Origin: Romanomermis culicivorax
Lineage: Eukaryota; Nematoda; Enoplea; Mermithida; Mermithidae
Assembly (NCBI GenBank): GCA_963922205.1
Contig: CAWUHX010000118.1
Location: forward strand, 372,001-436,000
Reading direction: 5' to 3'
Length of the DNA stretch: 64,000 bases
In this document: positions 1-9,121 of the stretch, one piece after another
Numbering within the stretch: position 1 is the stretch's first letter
Layout of the letters: each line of letters begins with the position of its first letter
Program-made: the position numbers and the translations under genes
The notes under the pieces: model-generated
Databases searched by the model: none
Told to the model about the DNA's origin: nothing
What the model saw: the letters and a program-made list of their open reading frames with translations, nothing else

Positions 1-2320
1 CGTGTTGGCGACTATCCCTGCTGGTCGATGGGGTTTGTTTCGTTTCTTTATGGTGGCGATCATCACAAGAGTGAGACTCGTGGCGTGAACGGTGGCTATC
101 GGGTTGGTGGGCAGGCGGCTGTTTCGCTGCCGGCGCTGCTGCTTTGGAGGAGTCATGTTTGGGTTTCGGTGTTGACGTGGTATGCGAGGATCTTTCAGCT
201 TCTTCGCGAGCTCGCTGTTTATCGCGTTGTTCGCGGTGTCGAGTCGTGCGTTCGCTGGGCGTTCGGCTGCACTCAGCACGCAAAGTGCTGGGTGGCGGCA
301 TGCGCCGCATGCTCGGCTCGTCCATTGATCGTGTTTTATGGGATTTGCGGTACGCCGATTCTTCCTGGAGATGTTGTTTTCGCTTTGCTGCGTGTTCATA
401 TCGGCCGGGTCTGCGGATAGGATTACCGTAGCGATCTAGAGCCGGCACGGACGTGCTGGGAGCCTGTGGGGTTTGAACATCCACAGGCGTCATCGGCGGC
501 ACTATAATCGCTGGTTGCGGCGGTTGCGGAATTGGTTGCGGTTGCGATGTGACTGGCGGCGGTTGTGGAGCCGGTGGTTGCACGATGGGTTGGGCCATCG
601 CGGGAGCCATTTGGGCGACTTGCGGGGCCGGGGCGATCAACGTCGGTGGAGGCAACAAAATTTGTTGTATCTGTTCTTTCAATGCTTCGGGGTAGTCTTT
701 CCAATGATGTTCGGGAAACAACATACCGGGCGGCAGTGGCGGAAAATGATATGCGGCGAGTGCTGCCGCCAAGGCGTCCCATTGAGTGGCTGAAACAATC
801 TGTTGTGAGAAACGTACGGGAGCACTATACCTGGCTGCTGCAACAGTAGCAATGATCGGAGGTCCCGGCAAGGCTGCCGGCGTTGCCAAATATATTCGTG
901 GATCCACGGCGGGTGCCGTGGTCGTTATCGTAGTTGCCGGTTCTGTAGAGAGGACGTCCATAGATGTGGATTGATCCACCGTGCTTTCTTCGGGTATATC
1001 GGTCAACATTTGTTCTGACGTCATCGTCTCGGAGTCAATCCCGGCGGGTTGGACGGGAGTAGACTCGTCCATCGAAGCCGGGGCAATATGGGAAATTTCT
1101 TCGAGTGTCAATTTCAAGAAGTCGTTGATTTGCGTGGCGGTTGCGGTTATATCGGAGGGCGCGGCTACCATAGGAAGGGCCGACGCGTCTGTTGACGGCG
1201 GCAGCTTCGCTATGTTGAGATCGAAGATTGGCGTTTTGAGTAGTTCGTCGTCGGTGGGTTCAACTTCGACATCGATAGGGCGGTCGAGAAGTTCCTCGGC
1301 GGTGAGCGTTTGCACCGAAGCCGTAGTCGGCATGGGGTACGCATACACCGGCGCGGGGAAGGAAAAGCGGTTTCGGAAGTCGATGAGCGCAATGAACGTT
1401 GAATAGAAATGGAAACGGCTGTGTGGATTGGCCGTATAGTCATGTTCATCGATATAAATTTCTTCGACCGACGTTTCCATGTGAAAGTCTTCGTTGAACA
1501 CAATCGGGCGTAACGCAAATCGATTGCAAATATACGTGCCGGGGTTGCTGGAGGAACTGGGTTCGCGTTCCGGGATACGGTTCATCCAATTCGTGAGAAG
1601 CGAATTGGGGTTGCCGTCGCTGCGATACCACATGCACTCGTAAAACCCGGCGCCTATTTCGGGTGTCATGGATTGGGCGTGGCGAAGTAGGACATCGTTG
1701 ACGAAGGCGTATTCTGCGGCGGAACACGGTGACGCAAGGAGCGCGGCTAATGGCATGAAAGATGTTAGTTTCCAGAACCACTCTCTGTCCACCTGCAAAA
1801 AATTAAGGATGGTGGAAGGGTGATAACGGTAATGAGTACCGTTATAGGTGCGCTCACGTAGGGGTTGGTCGGCGGCTACGCGTTCTGTCCACAGATCGTC
1901 AACTTCGTGAGGGAGCGGCGGTAAATTGGGGTCGATGTATGGCATACGATCGCAGACGGCCAACTTGTATATCGGGGAAAGCGGAAAATTGAGCAAGTCG
2001 AGAAGCCGGTCGGTGAGGTTGCTCTTCATGGCCGACGTGACAGCTGCTTGAAGGCGTTTGGGATCATCGAAAACGGATCGTGGTTTAAGAGCCGGGTCAT
2101 CGTCATCGGATACGTCCGGGGATTTGGTCCATTCGTCCTTTTGTTTCTTTTTGTTTTTCTTCGGTACCTTCGGAACGGGAAGAAGCTTCGGGTGAGTTGT
2201 TCGCGTCAAAGGTTTGACGTCCCGGAAGCCATTTGGGACCGTACCTAAACAGAAAGACTGACCGTGGTCGGACGATGTGCAATCATACATAAAAAATTTA
2301 TAAGCCGAAAGAACTTCGTC
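1..2320 (-). CDS. ORF3 C-terminal part: very long open frame, Pro/Gln-rich then basic (partial)
   Basis: In the same frame as the exonuclease-like ORF, after a TAG (2375-2377) and a TGA (2321-2323), the minus strand is open for 773 codons to the window edge. I checked codon boundaries over long stretches and found no stop. A relative at 37776-38258 reads through both positions (CGG in place of the TGA), so the stops look like point mutations and ORF3 was probably one protein of more than 1100 residues. Visible parts: FFMYDC block; Lys-rich patch ([11 protein letters not shown]) followed by four Asp; a hydrophobic/aromatic region near [12 protein letters not shown]; an acidic, Thr/Pro-rich middle; a Pro/Gln-rich stretch (about 660-490); and an Arg/Lys/His/Ser-rich tail (about 420-1). 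The tail could bind nucleic acid. No further domain is recognised. Confidence 0.7.
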
Positions 2321-2374
2321 TCACATTATCGCGGGTAAGGCCACTTGCGATGTCATTGGGTATATTCGGTTGGC

Positions 2375-3529
2375 CTAGTCGGGGGGCAGGACATCCGACA
2401 GATCGACGTTGTGAAAGGTGGCGATAACGTATTTGGCGAGATGGTCAATTTCGGCGGCGTCCAACAAGTCGTGGGGAAACAACGCGGGGGCGTTGTAGAC
2501 CTCGGGGATGAAGCCGTAATGACCAAAGGCCAAAAACAATAGCAGTGGGTAATAGGCCTCGAGGGCCGCATAGGTCAGAACGTCGGACTGCAAGAACGAC
2601 GTTGTCGGGTTGTTGAAAAAGCGTAGGGCTCCCGGGAAGCGTAGCGTGAGCTTTGAAACGTCCAGCGCCCACATGGCGGAAACTGTTGCTTTAAGCGTGC
2701 GTTTTTCCGGAAGGAATCCAATGCGTCGCGCCAACTCGTACAGTGACGGGGTTGTGTCGATATTTCGAATAACGCGGTACGCGTCGAAATGAATGGCCTT
2801 AACGACGGGGTCTTTGTTTTTCTTTTGGGGATCGGTTCGAAATTGAGTGCCCAGAAGAGCATATATTCCCGCCCAGTCGTCGGCTCCATCGAAGGAAACT
2901 ACGATGGTGTGGTCGCCGTCGACTAGGGAGAAAAGCGCGGTCCAGTCTTCCGGGGTGGCGGTGAACGTTTCGAAGACGAACATCGTGCCGTTCGGGAATG
3001 CAAGTTGCACATATCGGGGGTAGCTGGATGCCGTGGGGTCAGCTGGCATGGGCACGGCGAACTGGAACTGTTTTATATCGGCGGCCATGATCGATTCGGT
3101 GTCAAAGCCGACCAGTGTGTAGCCACCGAAGTTTGGTGTGGGTTGGGCGGCCAAGGCCTGCCCCAAACTTCCGGGTGAAAGGAATATCGGTGGCGGCAAG
3201 ACGTTCGGGGGTCGTGCGTACATGGAAATGTACCACGACTCCAAATCGGCGACGCGGGTCAGGCGTTTGACGTTGTTTTCTAAACAAGAGCGAATGCGAT
3301 ACTCATCATTGACACATGGGACACCAAGTCGAATGAGCGACATGGGGATTGAAAGATGATGTAAACGTGAACCAGAAGGGAGGCGTTGTGTTGCTATCAA
3401 GTCGTTAGAGGGACACATGCTTTGAGGCGGTGTTGGCTTGGGCGGCGATGTCACTTTGATGGGCGCATTTGGACAACTGGATCGGGCTACGATAGCGCGA
3501 TAACGAGAGTTGTGGTATGCGGAAATCAA
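2375..3529 (-). CDS. ORF3 N-terminal part: DEDDy 3'-5' exonuclease-like domain
   Basis: 384 codons, ending at a TAG. The listed first codon is TTG, and the same frame stays open and conserved with copy 2 for at least 20 codons upstream, so the real start is unknown. Residues about 137-333 follow the RNase D/WRN exonuclease order. Motif I is LVGFDTES (Asp143, Glu145), followed by a strand like IQLA (YVQLAFPN). Motif II is SFDGADDWAGI (Asp214, 217 and 218 are candidates). Motif III is TYAALEAYYPLLL, matching the family's YAxxDA but with Glu324 in place of Asp. The flanks are Pro-rich. Known DEDDy enzymes trim nucleic acid from the 3' end with two metal ions. Activity here is unproven because of the Glu. 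The ORF sits after integrase, where env may occur, but it has no signal peptide or fusion-type region. Confidence 0.7.
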   Translation of the reverse strand: MISAYHNSRYRAIVARSSCPNAPIKVTSPPKPTPPQSMCPSNDLIATQRLPSGSRLHHLSIPMSLIRLGVPCVNDEYRIRSCLENNVKRLTRVADLESWYISMYARPPNVLPPPIFLSPGSLGQALAAQPTPNFGGYTLVGFDTESIMAADIKQFQFAVPMPADPTASSYPRYVQLAFPNGTMFVFETFTATPEDWTALFSLVDGDHTIVVSFDGADDWAGIYALLGTQFRTDPQKKNKDPVVKAIHFDAYRVIRNIDTTPSLYELARRIGFLPEKRTLKATVSAMWALDVSKLTLRFPGALRFFNNPTTSFLQSDVLTYAALEAYYPLLLFLAFGHYGFIPEVYNAPALFPHDLLDAAEIDHLAKYVIATFHNVDLSDVLPPD

Positions 3530-3833
3530 AGCAGCGGCCGGTTGTGGACTGCGGCTGCCACAACTTGACGATGACGGGATCGCGGCGGCTGACCATGGGA
3601 CTCTGACCGAAAACTACAGGGTGGGGGAGGTACCCATAGGGTCCCAAGCAAAAGCATGCGAATATAAGCAGCAAAAGCATAAAAGAGAAAATACCGTCGC
3701 AGGCGAAACTTAGATCATTCTGGTGGGGCTGCTGCTCTGCCCAACGGACGTATCGCTCGTTGACGTTTATTGATTCGCGATACGGCGGAGGCTCGTCGGC
3801 CATGGAGGTAGAACTAGTCGACGGCGTCGTCAT
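3405..3833 (-). CDS. Small ORF with PPPY motif and one membrane segment
   Basis: 142 codons, starting at an ATG that copy 2 shares (26186-25965). The first 45 residues are well conserved between copies: Ser/Thr-rich start, then DEPPPYRESINVNERY. PPPY is a PPxY motif of the kind that binds WW domains of NEDD4-type ligases and serves as a late domain in retroviral Gag proteins; copy 2 has PALY instead. Next comes a hydrophobic run (about residues 49-62, FSFMLLLLIFACFC) able to span a membrane. After this the frame overlaps the exonuclease-like ORF in another frame, and copy 2 diverges by a frameshift, so the C-terminus is uncertain. It could be a short membrane protein, or the first exon or frameshifted N-terminus of ORF3. 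The function is unknown. Confidence 0.55.
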   Translation of the reverse strand: MTTPSTSSTSMADEPPPYRESINVNERYVRWAEQQPHQNDLSFACDGIFSFMLLLLIFACFCLGPYGYLPHPVVFGQSPMVSRRDPVIVKLWQPQSTTGRCFDFRIPQLSLSRYRSPIQLSKCAHQSDIAAQANTASKHVSL

Positions 3834-4017
3834 TTGGAAAAAATAAAATTTTTGGAGCGGCTGGAAAATGCGACTACTGCTGATGGAAGCGAAAGGTGGG
3901 AATGAAATAGTAAAAAGAATAAGCCGCTGAAAGTTGAAGAAAGTGTAAAGTAAGAAAATGCAAACACTACCGTCACGAAGAGCAACACAAACACCACTAT
4001 GTTAATGGAGAATTAGA

Positions 4018-4284
4018 TCAACCTTTCCCAATTAGTCTTATGAGAGTGATAGCGGCCAGGTTCGGGCGGAAGTAAACCGGATGGCCTCGCGCCAAACAGA
4101 ACCTAACATTAAAGAAGTAACCCCCTCCTATTGCAAAAAGTGTGGGAACCGGGGCAGGATGTAAAGTGATATTGTAAAGTCGGCCGAGTGCTAGTAAAAG
4201 GCGGGTTGAATGGAGATGTTTCGAAACTGCCGTGCTTCCTTGCTCGTCAACGAGGTCGCCATGATCTAAATTAAACAAACACAA
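4018..4284 (-). other. Conserved spacer between pol and the small membrane ORF
   Basis: An 88-codon open frame whose C-terminal half is closely matched by the equivalent region of copy 2 (26370-26639). Both contain GGG(Y/F)FFNVRFC and end in LIRLIGKG followed by a stop. A one-base length difference in the A-run near 4135 (26489 in copy 2) argues that conservation is partly at DNA level, so this may be a leader, splice or promoter region for the downstream ORFs rather than a protein. No known domain is recognised. Confidence 0.4.
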
Positions 4285-4345
4285 AGATTATTTACAAGGC
4301 GGCGTGATGAGCGCCGTATCACAAAAGAAAAAATTTCCAAGCAAA

Positions 4346-6091
4346 CTATTGCCGACGCGAAGTGTGGGCCGTGTGGGGTCCACCTTCTTCGTTTTCGAAT
4401 GCATCCTTTGCCGGTCGTGGGACAAACGGTTTTAGACGTGTTATGGAGATGGTCTGCGGGCAGCCAGGCGCGTTGAGTGAGTCGACGGTGACGACGTTTT
4501 CGGCTGCGCGAGAGGCGTCCGTGATGAGGAAAGGCCCGATGAAGTCGGGTTGAATTTTGTCGGCTTTGCGCCTGTTGGTTAAAAGAACTAAGTCGTTGAC
4601 GACGAAGTCGCGTTTTCGAGCTTCGCGGTCAAAATATTCTTTGCTGGTGGCGGCTGTGGCATTGAGGTTAGCTTTAATCTTTTCGTGCATCTTGAGTTGG
4701 GCTTGCGTTAGAATATGTTGATAAGCGTCATAATTCAACGGTAAGGTGATGCGGCGGGCGCAGTCGTAGTCGAAGGTGATGCGTGGCTCATATCCTCGTA
4801 ATAAACTGAATGGCGAATGGCGTGTGGCTATATGCGGCGTGGCGTTGTAAGCGAACACGGCGTAGGGCAGGTAGCGCTCCCAGTTGTCCGGATCGTCGGC
4901 AGTGTACTTTTTTAGCTGGGCGATCAATGTTTGATTGAAACGTTCGACCATTCCGTTGCATTGAGGGTGGTACGCCGTTGTTTTAACTTTTCTAATTTTG
5001 AGAAGTTCGCAAATATCTTGCATGAGTTTTGACGTAAAGCATCCACCTTGATCGGAAAGGAGTACGAGTGGGCTGCCATGCGTGAGAATGACGTTGTTGA
5101 TAAAACATTCCACTATTGTTGAGGCTTTTTGATCTGGTATCGGATGCGCGGACACGAATTTTGTGAAGTAATCCTGAAAAACAATAACGTAGGGACGTTT
5201 CTCACCTACGGGCGAAATGTTGACGATGTCGGTTGCCACGATTTCGAATGGGTGTTTGGGTTGAATTGGCAACAATGGCGGAGGGGGTGACGTACGCGGT
5301 GTTGTTAGTTGGCAAATTTTGCAAGTTTTGATCCAATCTCGGACGTTTTCTTCCATGCGGGGCCACCAAAAGTGAGCTTTGATTGCTGCTAGCGTGTGGT
5401 TCGTTCCTTGGTGATTCAAAATTTTCGCGCCGTGGAATTGATGAAGAGTTTGGTCGACCATGGAGGCGGGTAGGAGCTTGACTTCTTTAAGTTGACGGTA
5501 CAAAATTTGATCTTCGAGGAAGAAAATCGGTGGATGTTTGGCGGCGTTATTTGTTCTGAGGGTGGCGATAATTTTGGTTATGGCTGGGTCCGCGGCTTGA
5601 GCTTTCAAAACTTCTTCGTGAGCGGCGATCGTAATGACCTCAGCCGGAGGCGGTTCGTGGTCAGCATCTTTAGGCATTGAATTAGAGAGTGTGGGTGAAC
5701 TGATGGTCTTTCTCGTCATTGCACGGGTGATGGCGTTTATTTTGGCGTCGACTTCCGTGGGCAGTGAAGCCACTGCTGGGCGTACTTCGGGTACCGTTAA
5801 GTCGGTTCCCGTAGTTGCACCAGCAGGGTGAAAATTCTCACGGAAAATCGTTGCGGTCAAGTTTTCAGCGTTCTGGATTGGGGATTTGTCGCGGTCATCT
5901 TTCCTGGACAGAAAATCGGGGCAAGCGTTATCCTTACCTTTAACATATTCCACTTTGTAATCGTAATCTTGAAGGCTGATCGCGAAGCGTTGAAGGCGCG
6001 AGTTTCGGTGTTTTTCGTCTTTGAGCCATTCGAGGGGCTTGTGATCGGTGCGGACCATAACTTTCTGGCGGTACACATAGTGGCGGTACAT
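4346..6091 (-). CDS. pol: pol fragment: RNase H C-terminus and integrase
   Basis: 581 codons. The N-terminal part matches the C-terminal half of Ty3/gypsy RNase H (motif DHKPLEWL; later [15 protein letters not shown]). The integrase follows: an HHCC zinc-binding region ([13 protein letters not shown], then KTCKICQ), a DDE core with first Asp in ATDIV, second Asp in [11 protein letters not shown] and Glu in NGMVERFN, and a C-terminal segment with IGPFLI resembling the GPY/F module. All catalytic and zinc residues I can locate are present, unlike copy 2 (zinc Cys changed to Arg, the Glu region lost). The integrase would insert the cDNA into chromosomes. The reading frame continues upstream by a few codons to about 6112, where retroelement sequence stops, so the annotated Met is not a true start. 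There is no reverse transcriptase here, so this copy cannot move by itself. Confidence 0.9.
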   Translation of the reverse strand: MYRHYVYRQKVMVRTDHKPLEWLKDEKHRNSRLQRFAISLQDYDYKVEYVKGKDNACPDFLSRKDDRDKSPIQNAENLTATIFRENFHPAGATTGTDLTVPEVRPAVASLPTEVDAKINAITRAMTRKTISSPTLSNSMPKDADHEPPPAEVITIAAHEEVLKAQAADPAITKIIATLRTNNAAKHPPIFFLEDQILYRQLKEVKLLPASMVDQTLHQFHGAKILNHQGTNHTLAAIKAHFWWPRMEENVRDWIKTCKICQLTTPRTSPPPPLLPIQPKHPFEIVATDIVNISPVGEKRPYVIVFQDYFTKFVSAHPIPDQKASTIVECFINNVILTHGSPLVLLSDQGGCFTSKLMQDICELLKIRKVKTTAYHPQCNGMVERFNQTLIAQLKKYTADDPDNWERYLPYAVFAYNATPHIATRHSPFSLLRGYEPRITFDYDCARRITLPLNYDAYQHILTQAQLKMHEKIKANLNATAATSKEYFDREARKRDFVVNDLVLLTNRRKADKIQPDFIGPFLITDASRAAENVVTVDSLNAPGCPQTISITRLKPFVPRPAKDAFENEEGGPHTAHTSRRQ

Positions 6092-6111
6092 CCGGAAGCC
6101 GTAGACAATGA

Positions 6112-6278
6112 ATGATGAAGTTCAGTTGAATAACTCCGATGTTTTCATTGCCACATTTTCTCCAATGATGTCCAATATGTGGGCCTACAATGCAATAATC
6201 GAGATTCCAATTTCTATCAGTTTGAACAAAACAATAGCAATCGAGAAGATTTACAGAAAAAGTGGCAACTTGGATGAT
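6112..6278 (+). CDS. Broken exon of an upstream trypsin-like paralog (gene A)
   Basis: An open frame ending in a consensus donor (GAT GAT then GTGAGT at 6279), phase 0. The residues SDVFIATFS and [13 protein letters not shown] line up with DDWSLATVS and YAIPLRINQS of exons 8-9 of the protease gene at 47-57.6 kb, and with the usual trypsin order of the CxxxGWG region followed by the VPI strand. In the related gene these lie on two exons; here they are fused. The 5' side is cut at about 6112 by the minus-strand retroelement. The donor phase equals the phase of the corresponding intron in both domains of the complete gene, which supports the call. The preceding exons with the His and Asp regions are not in the window. 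Confidence 0.55.
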
Positions 6279-6999
6279 GTGAGTGGATTGCTATCTATTA
6301 TCTAAGGGAAACTAGTTCCAGATTAGCAAAATTTTTAAATGTTTGCATACAACTAGACTTCACTGCTTGGTGCACTTTTACTATAGATTTGTGACCAGAA
6401 ACTATGACCAATTTCATGAGCTACCCAATCATATGCATGCGTTAAGGCAAGAGGTGGGAGATGTCTGCCAACACACTTCAAGGCCCACATCACTGATAAA
6501 GTTGAATTACGACCCAGAGGTAGCACTTGCAGTTCTTGTCTATCCAATGTGTACTCCAGGGAGCATTCAATGTATTGCCATCCATACCGTAGCCCAGCTT
6601 TACAGGCTACCTTATAGAAAAGTGTTTGCATGGTAGCTTCATCAGATCCAGCCCTTCACCAAGCACCTTTTTTTGTGATATGTCAGTTACATGGATTTGG
6701 GCATACAACAGTTGCAGACTTATAACTGTTGTTCGGTGAGCACTGTTTGAAATAGTTTTTTTAAGTTAACCTAAGGCTTGGCTAGGCGGATGGACAGCAA
6801 TTGTCTCAGAATCACATTTAGTTTGAGTGCCAATTCTTTGTTGTAGTAGGATCCACTCTCCCTCTTCTTTCTTGTGTTAATTTCACATTTCAGGGTCCAC
6901 TCACTGACATGTTTGGGTCCATGTGGTTTGGTTAAAAGCATTACGTGGGGTGATGTTGGTTATCTTAATGTCACCTTGGATTCTATCCATGCAACATTT

Positions 7000-7580
7000 C
7001 TTTGGTTATCCTTACTGTCTTCTGCCTGGTGGGTAGCATTGCTGTCTGTGCCAGTGTATTCTCATCACTTTGGATCACATGACCGCAACACCAAAGCCTC
7101 CCCTTGCACATCTTCTCGACTATCAGGGTCACTCATATATGCCACGCACACCTTGTTGGGTACATGGCCGAAGCTTGAGAGGTGGAGACAACATCGAAGC
7201 AACCTCATCTCCAGGACACACTCATATTTAGATGTCACTGGCTGTAATTCTGCCCCATAATGGGCAACAGGGCACACTGCACTGTGTAAATGTTGGGCTC
7301 GAGGCAAATGAGCATCCCATGCTTGCATAAGACAACAGTAACGTGGGGCTGTGCAGCCCATGCCCCATTTGCACAGACTCTGGCATCTGGAATGGCATTT
7401 CCATCATTGCATATGATGGAGCCAAGGTACTTGGATTGTGTCACTTTCTCGAGGTTATTTCCACGGGGCCACACTCCATACATTTGGTCTTGTTGATGTT
7501 GAGGCACATTCCCTTCTCATTCAACCTGGCTCTCCACAGTTTCATTTGGCATTGAAGTTGCCAATAGTCTACCTCTGCCA
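7000..7580 (-). mobile_element. RTE-like non-LTR retrotransposon fragment (C-terminal RT region)
   Basis: Minus-strand translation gives the post-catalytic part of a non-LTR reverse transcriptase: KVTQSKYLGSIICNDG (the typical FKYLGSxI block), then a frameshifted VTSKYEHVLEMRLLRC block (typical of RTE-type elements, ending in MEMRMLRW). There are frameshifts and no catalytic YADD in range, so it is a dead fragment, lying in the gene A intron. Confidence 0.7.
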
Positions 7581-7749
7581 AGAAGACATTGTCAGCATAA
7601 AGCAACAACTAGGGGTGCCGTGCTTGGGAGTTCATTGTTGCTATGTCCATGTGAAAGATCAAGAGTAGGACCCACTGATCTAAGACATCATGAATCTAGG
7701 ATGTATCTTCTTCTGTCCTAGAGAACAGTATACCTATACACTTTTTTAG

Positions 7750-7965
7750 ATGAACCATGGTGATCCAATAATTGGCTGTAGTCGTTCGAATGGTCGATGT
7801 GTTATACATGGACTCTTTTGGTGTAAAGGAAAGATGGGAAGTTATGATGAGTATTCTATAACTATCTATCCTCATACTGAAAATATTCGCAAAGTGGTCA
7901 AAGATGCCATCAAATATGATGCTGAACAATCTGCTATATTTCAATCACTTATTACTATGTTGTAA
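7750..7965 (+). CDS. Last exon of gene A: trypsin-like C-terminal part, catalytically dead
   Basis: The acceptor is CTTTTTTAG at 7741-7749, phase 0, and the stop is at 7963-7965. The exon begins MNHGDPIIGC, which aligns with GDSGSPIVC of the active domain (exon 5 of the gene at 47 kb) and DAVSNPLIIC of the dead domain, so the active-site Ser is His here. It ends with YSITIYPHTENIRKVVKDAI, equivalent to the usual C-terminal YxxVxxYxxWI helix. With the exon ending at 6278 it brackets a 1.47-kb intron holding an RTE fragment. An AATAAA follows at 8131. The frame is intact, so this may still be an expressed pseudo-protease, but the upstream exons are displaced by the retroelement. Confidence 0.6.
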   Translation: MNHGDPIIGCSRSNGRCVIHGLFWCKGKMGSYDEYSITIYPHTENIRKVVKDAIKYDAEQSAIFQSLITML

Positions 7966-8139
7966 ACAATTGTATTGTGCTGAATATGATTGTGTTGTTT
8001 GTTTTTTACTGGCAAAATCACAAAAAAATATCTGTCGGAGAAACACTTTTGCAAAACACTTGGAAAAAAACCAAAAATTATCATCAGGTTTTCCAATTGA
8101 AGTTGTTTCGAGTAGAGCTTAATTTCAAAAAATAAAATC

Positions 8140-9117
8140 AACGGAATAAATGAAACAAAATGAAATAAGCAAATAACACGAAGTGAATAAAATAATTAAG
8201 CAGTAAAGCCAGAACAAAACACAAATATTGAAATGAAAACTAAAATAATGTAAAAAAGAGTAGGTAGAGAATAGAACAAAAGTACACAACCTGAAAAAAT
8301 CAAACAAAAAGAACAAAAAATTGACTTAAAATAAAAAGAATGTAATAAGAAATAAGTCAGTAAGGGAAAAAGATACAAAAAACAAGCACGTAGATATATT
8401 TATACCCTGCCCAGTCGCTTTCCTTCCATTCGGAAGATAAATTTTTTGAACATTCACCATTTTGGGGATCTGTTTTGAGACTTTGCTGTATTGAGAATCA
8501 CCATTTGGAGACATCACTGTTTTGAGAAATGCTGTATTGAGACTTCTCTGGAATGAGAATCACTGTTTTAAGACATCTGTCATGGACAGTCGCTCATGTG
8601 GCCTTACAGTATACGTTAATCTCATACAGTACCCATGTTTATTATTGTATTTGTCCACCTTCATGTTCACATCTTTCTGTAACTATTTATGTACTTGACA
8701 AACGACTCTAGCAAACAGAGTCAGCATCCCTCATGAGGCCTCCTTCCTGCATCTCTATAGGGACAAGAGCATAAGATTATTCTTCATTTCGCAATGTCGT
8801 TGCATTTATCAAATTTTAGTTCAAAGAAAAGATTTTCATATCGGAATTATTCCACTTTCAAATCTACTCATTGCTGTTTGTATGGTTAAGGTTAATCGAC
8901 ACTTCGTTGAGTGGTGCTTTCGTCACATCTTAAAACATATATGCAGTAAATCTCACATCACCAACTTCTCGTTCCATAGTTAGAGGAATCATTAGGTTGA
9001 GGAGAGGTTCCCAGGGATGGACTCTAATGTGTTGGACTGCTTCCTGGATGCTGAGTGATACATTTCTGGCAGTATGATCACCTTACATGATTTGCTTATA
9101 CAGGAGATACATGTCTT
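8140..9117. other. Non-coding stretch with weak tandem structure
   Basis: 8140-8400 is A-rich with nothing recognisable. 8440-8580 has a degenerate tandem motif of roughly 16-17 bp (CTGTTTTGAGACATC / CTGTATTGAGAATC). I see no gene in the rest. Confidence 0.4.
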
Positions 9118-9121
9118 ACAG

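Larger units (their letters stand above)
1..6112 (-). mobile_element. Ty3/gypsy-like LTR retroelement, copy 1 (5'-truncated, runs off left edge)
   Basis: On the minus strand, in order: RNase H C-terminal part plus integrase (6091-4346), a conserved spacer (4284-4018), a small PPPY/membrane ORF (3833-3405), and a third ORF with an exonuclease-like domain (about 3600-2375) that continues open to base 1. The same order is seen in complete copy 2 (23032-31177), which defines the family. Identity to copy 2 stops abruptly near 6112, inside the RNase H coding region, so the reverse transcriptase, gag and 5' LTR are missing. The 3' LTR must lie left of the window. The segment is visibly more GC-rich than the DNA to its right and its frames are far better kept than in copy 2, so it looks young. 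What lies to the right is a protease-like exon, suggesting insertion or recombination into a host gene. Confidence 0.9.

Noticed and set aside
423-1781. Several 60-140 codon ORFs on both strands (473-793, 565-849, 981-1406, 423-782, 1210-1518, 1446-1781)
   Set aside because: All are shadows of the continuous minus-strand ORF3 frame that runs to the window edge.
2375-3833. Retroviral-type envelope gene downstream of pol
   Set aside because: The position fits, but there is no signal peptide, cleavage site or fusion-type region, and the exonuclease motifs explain the conserved core better.
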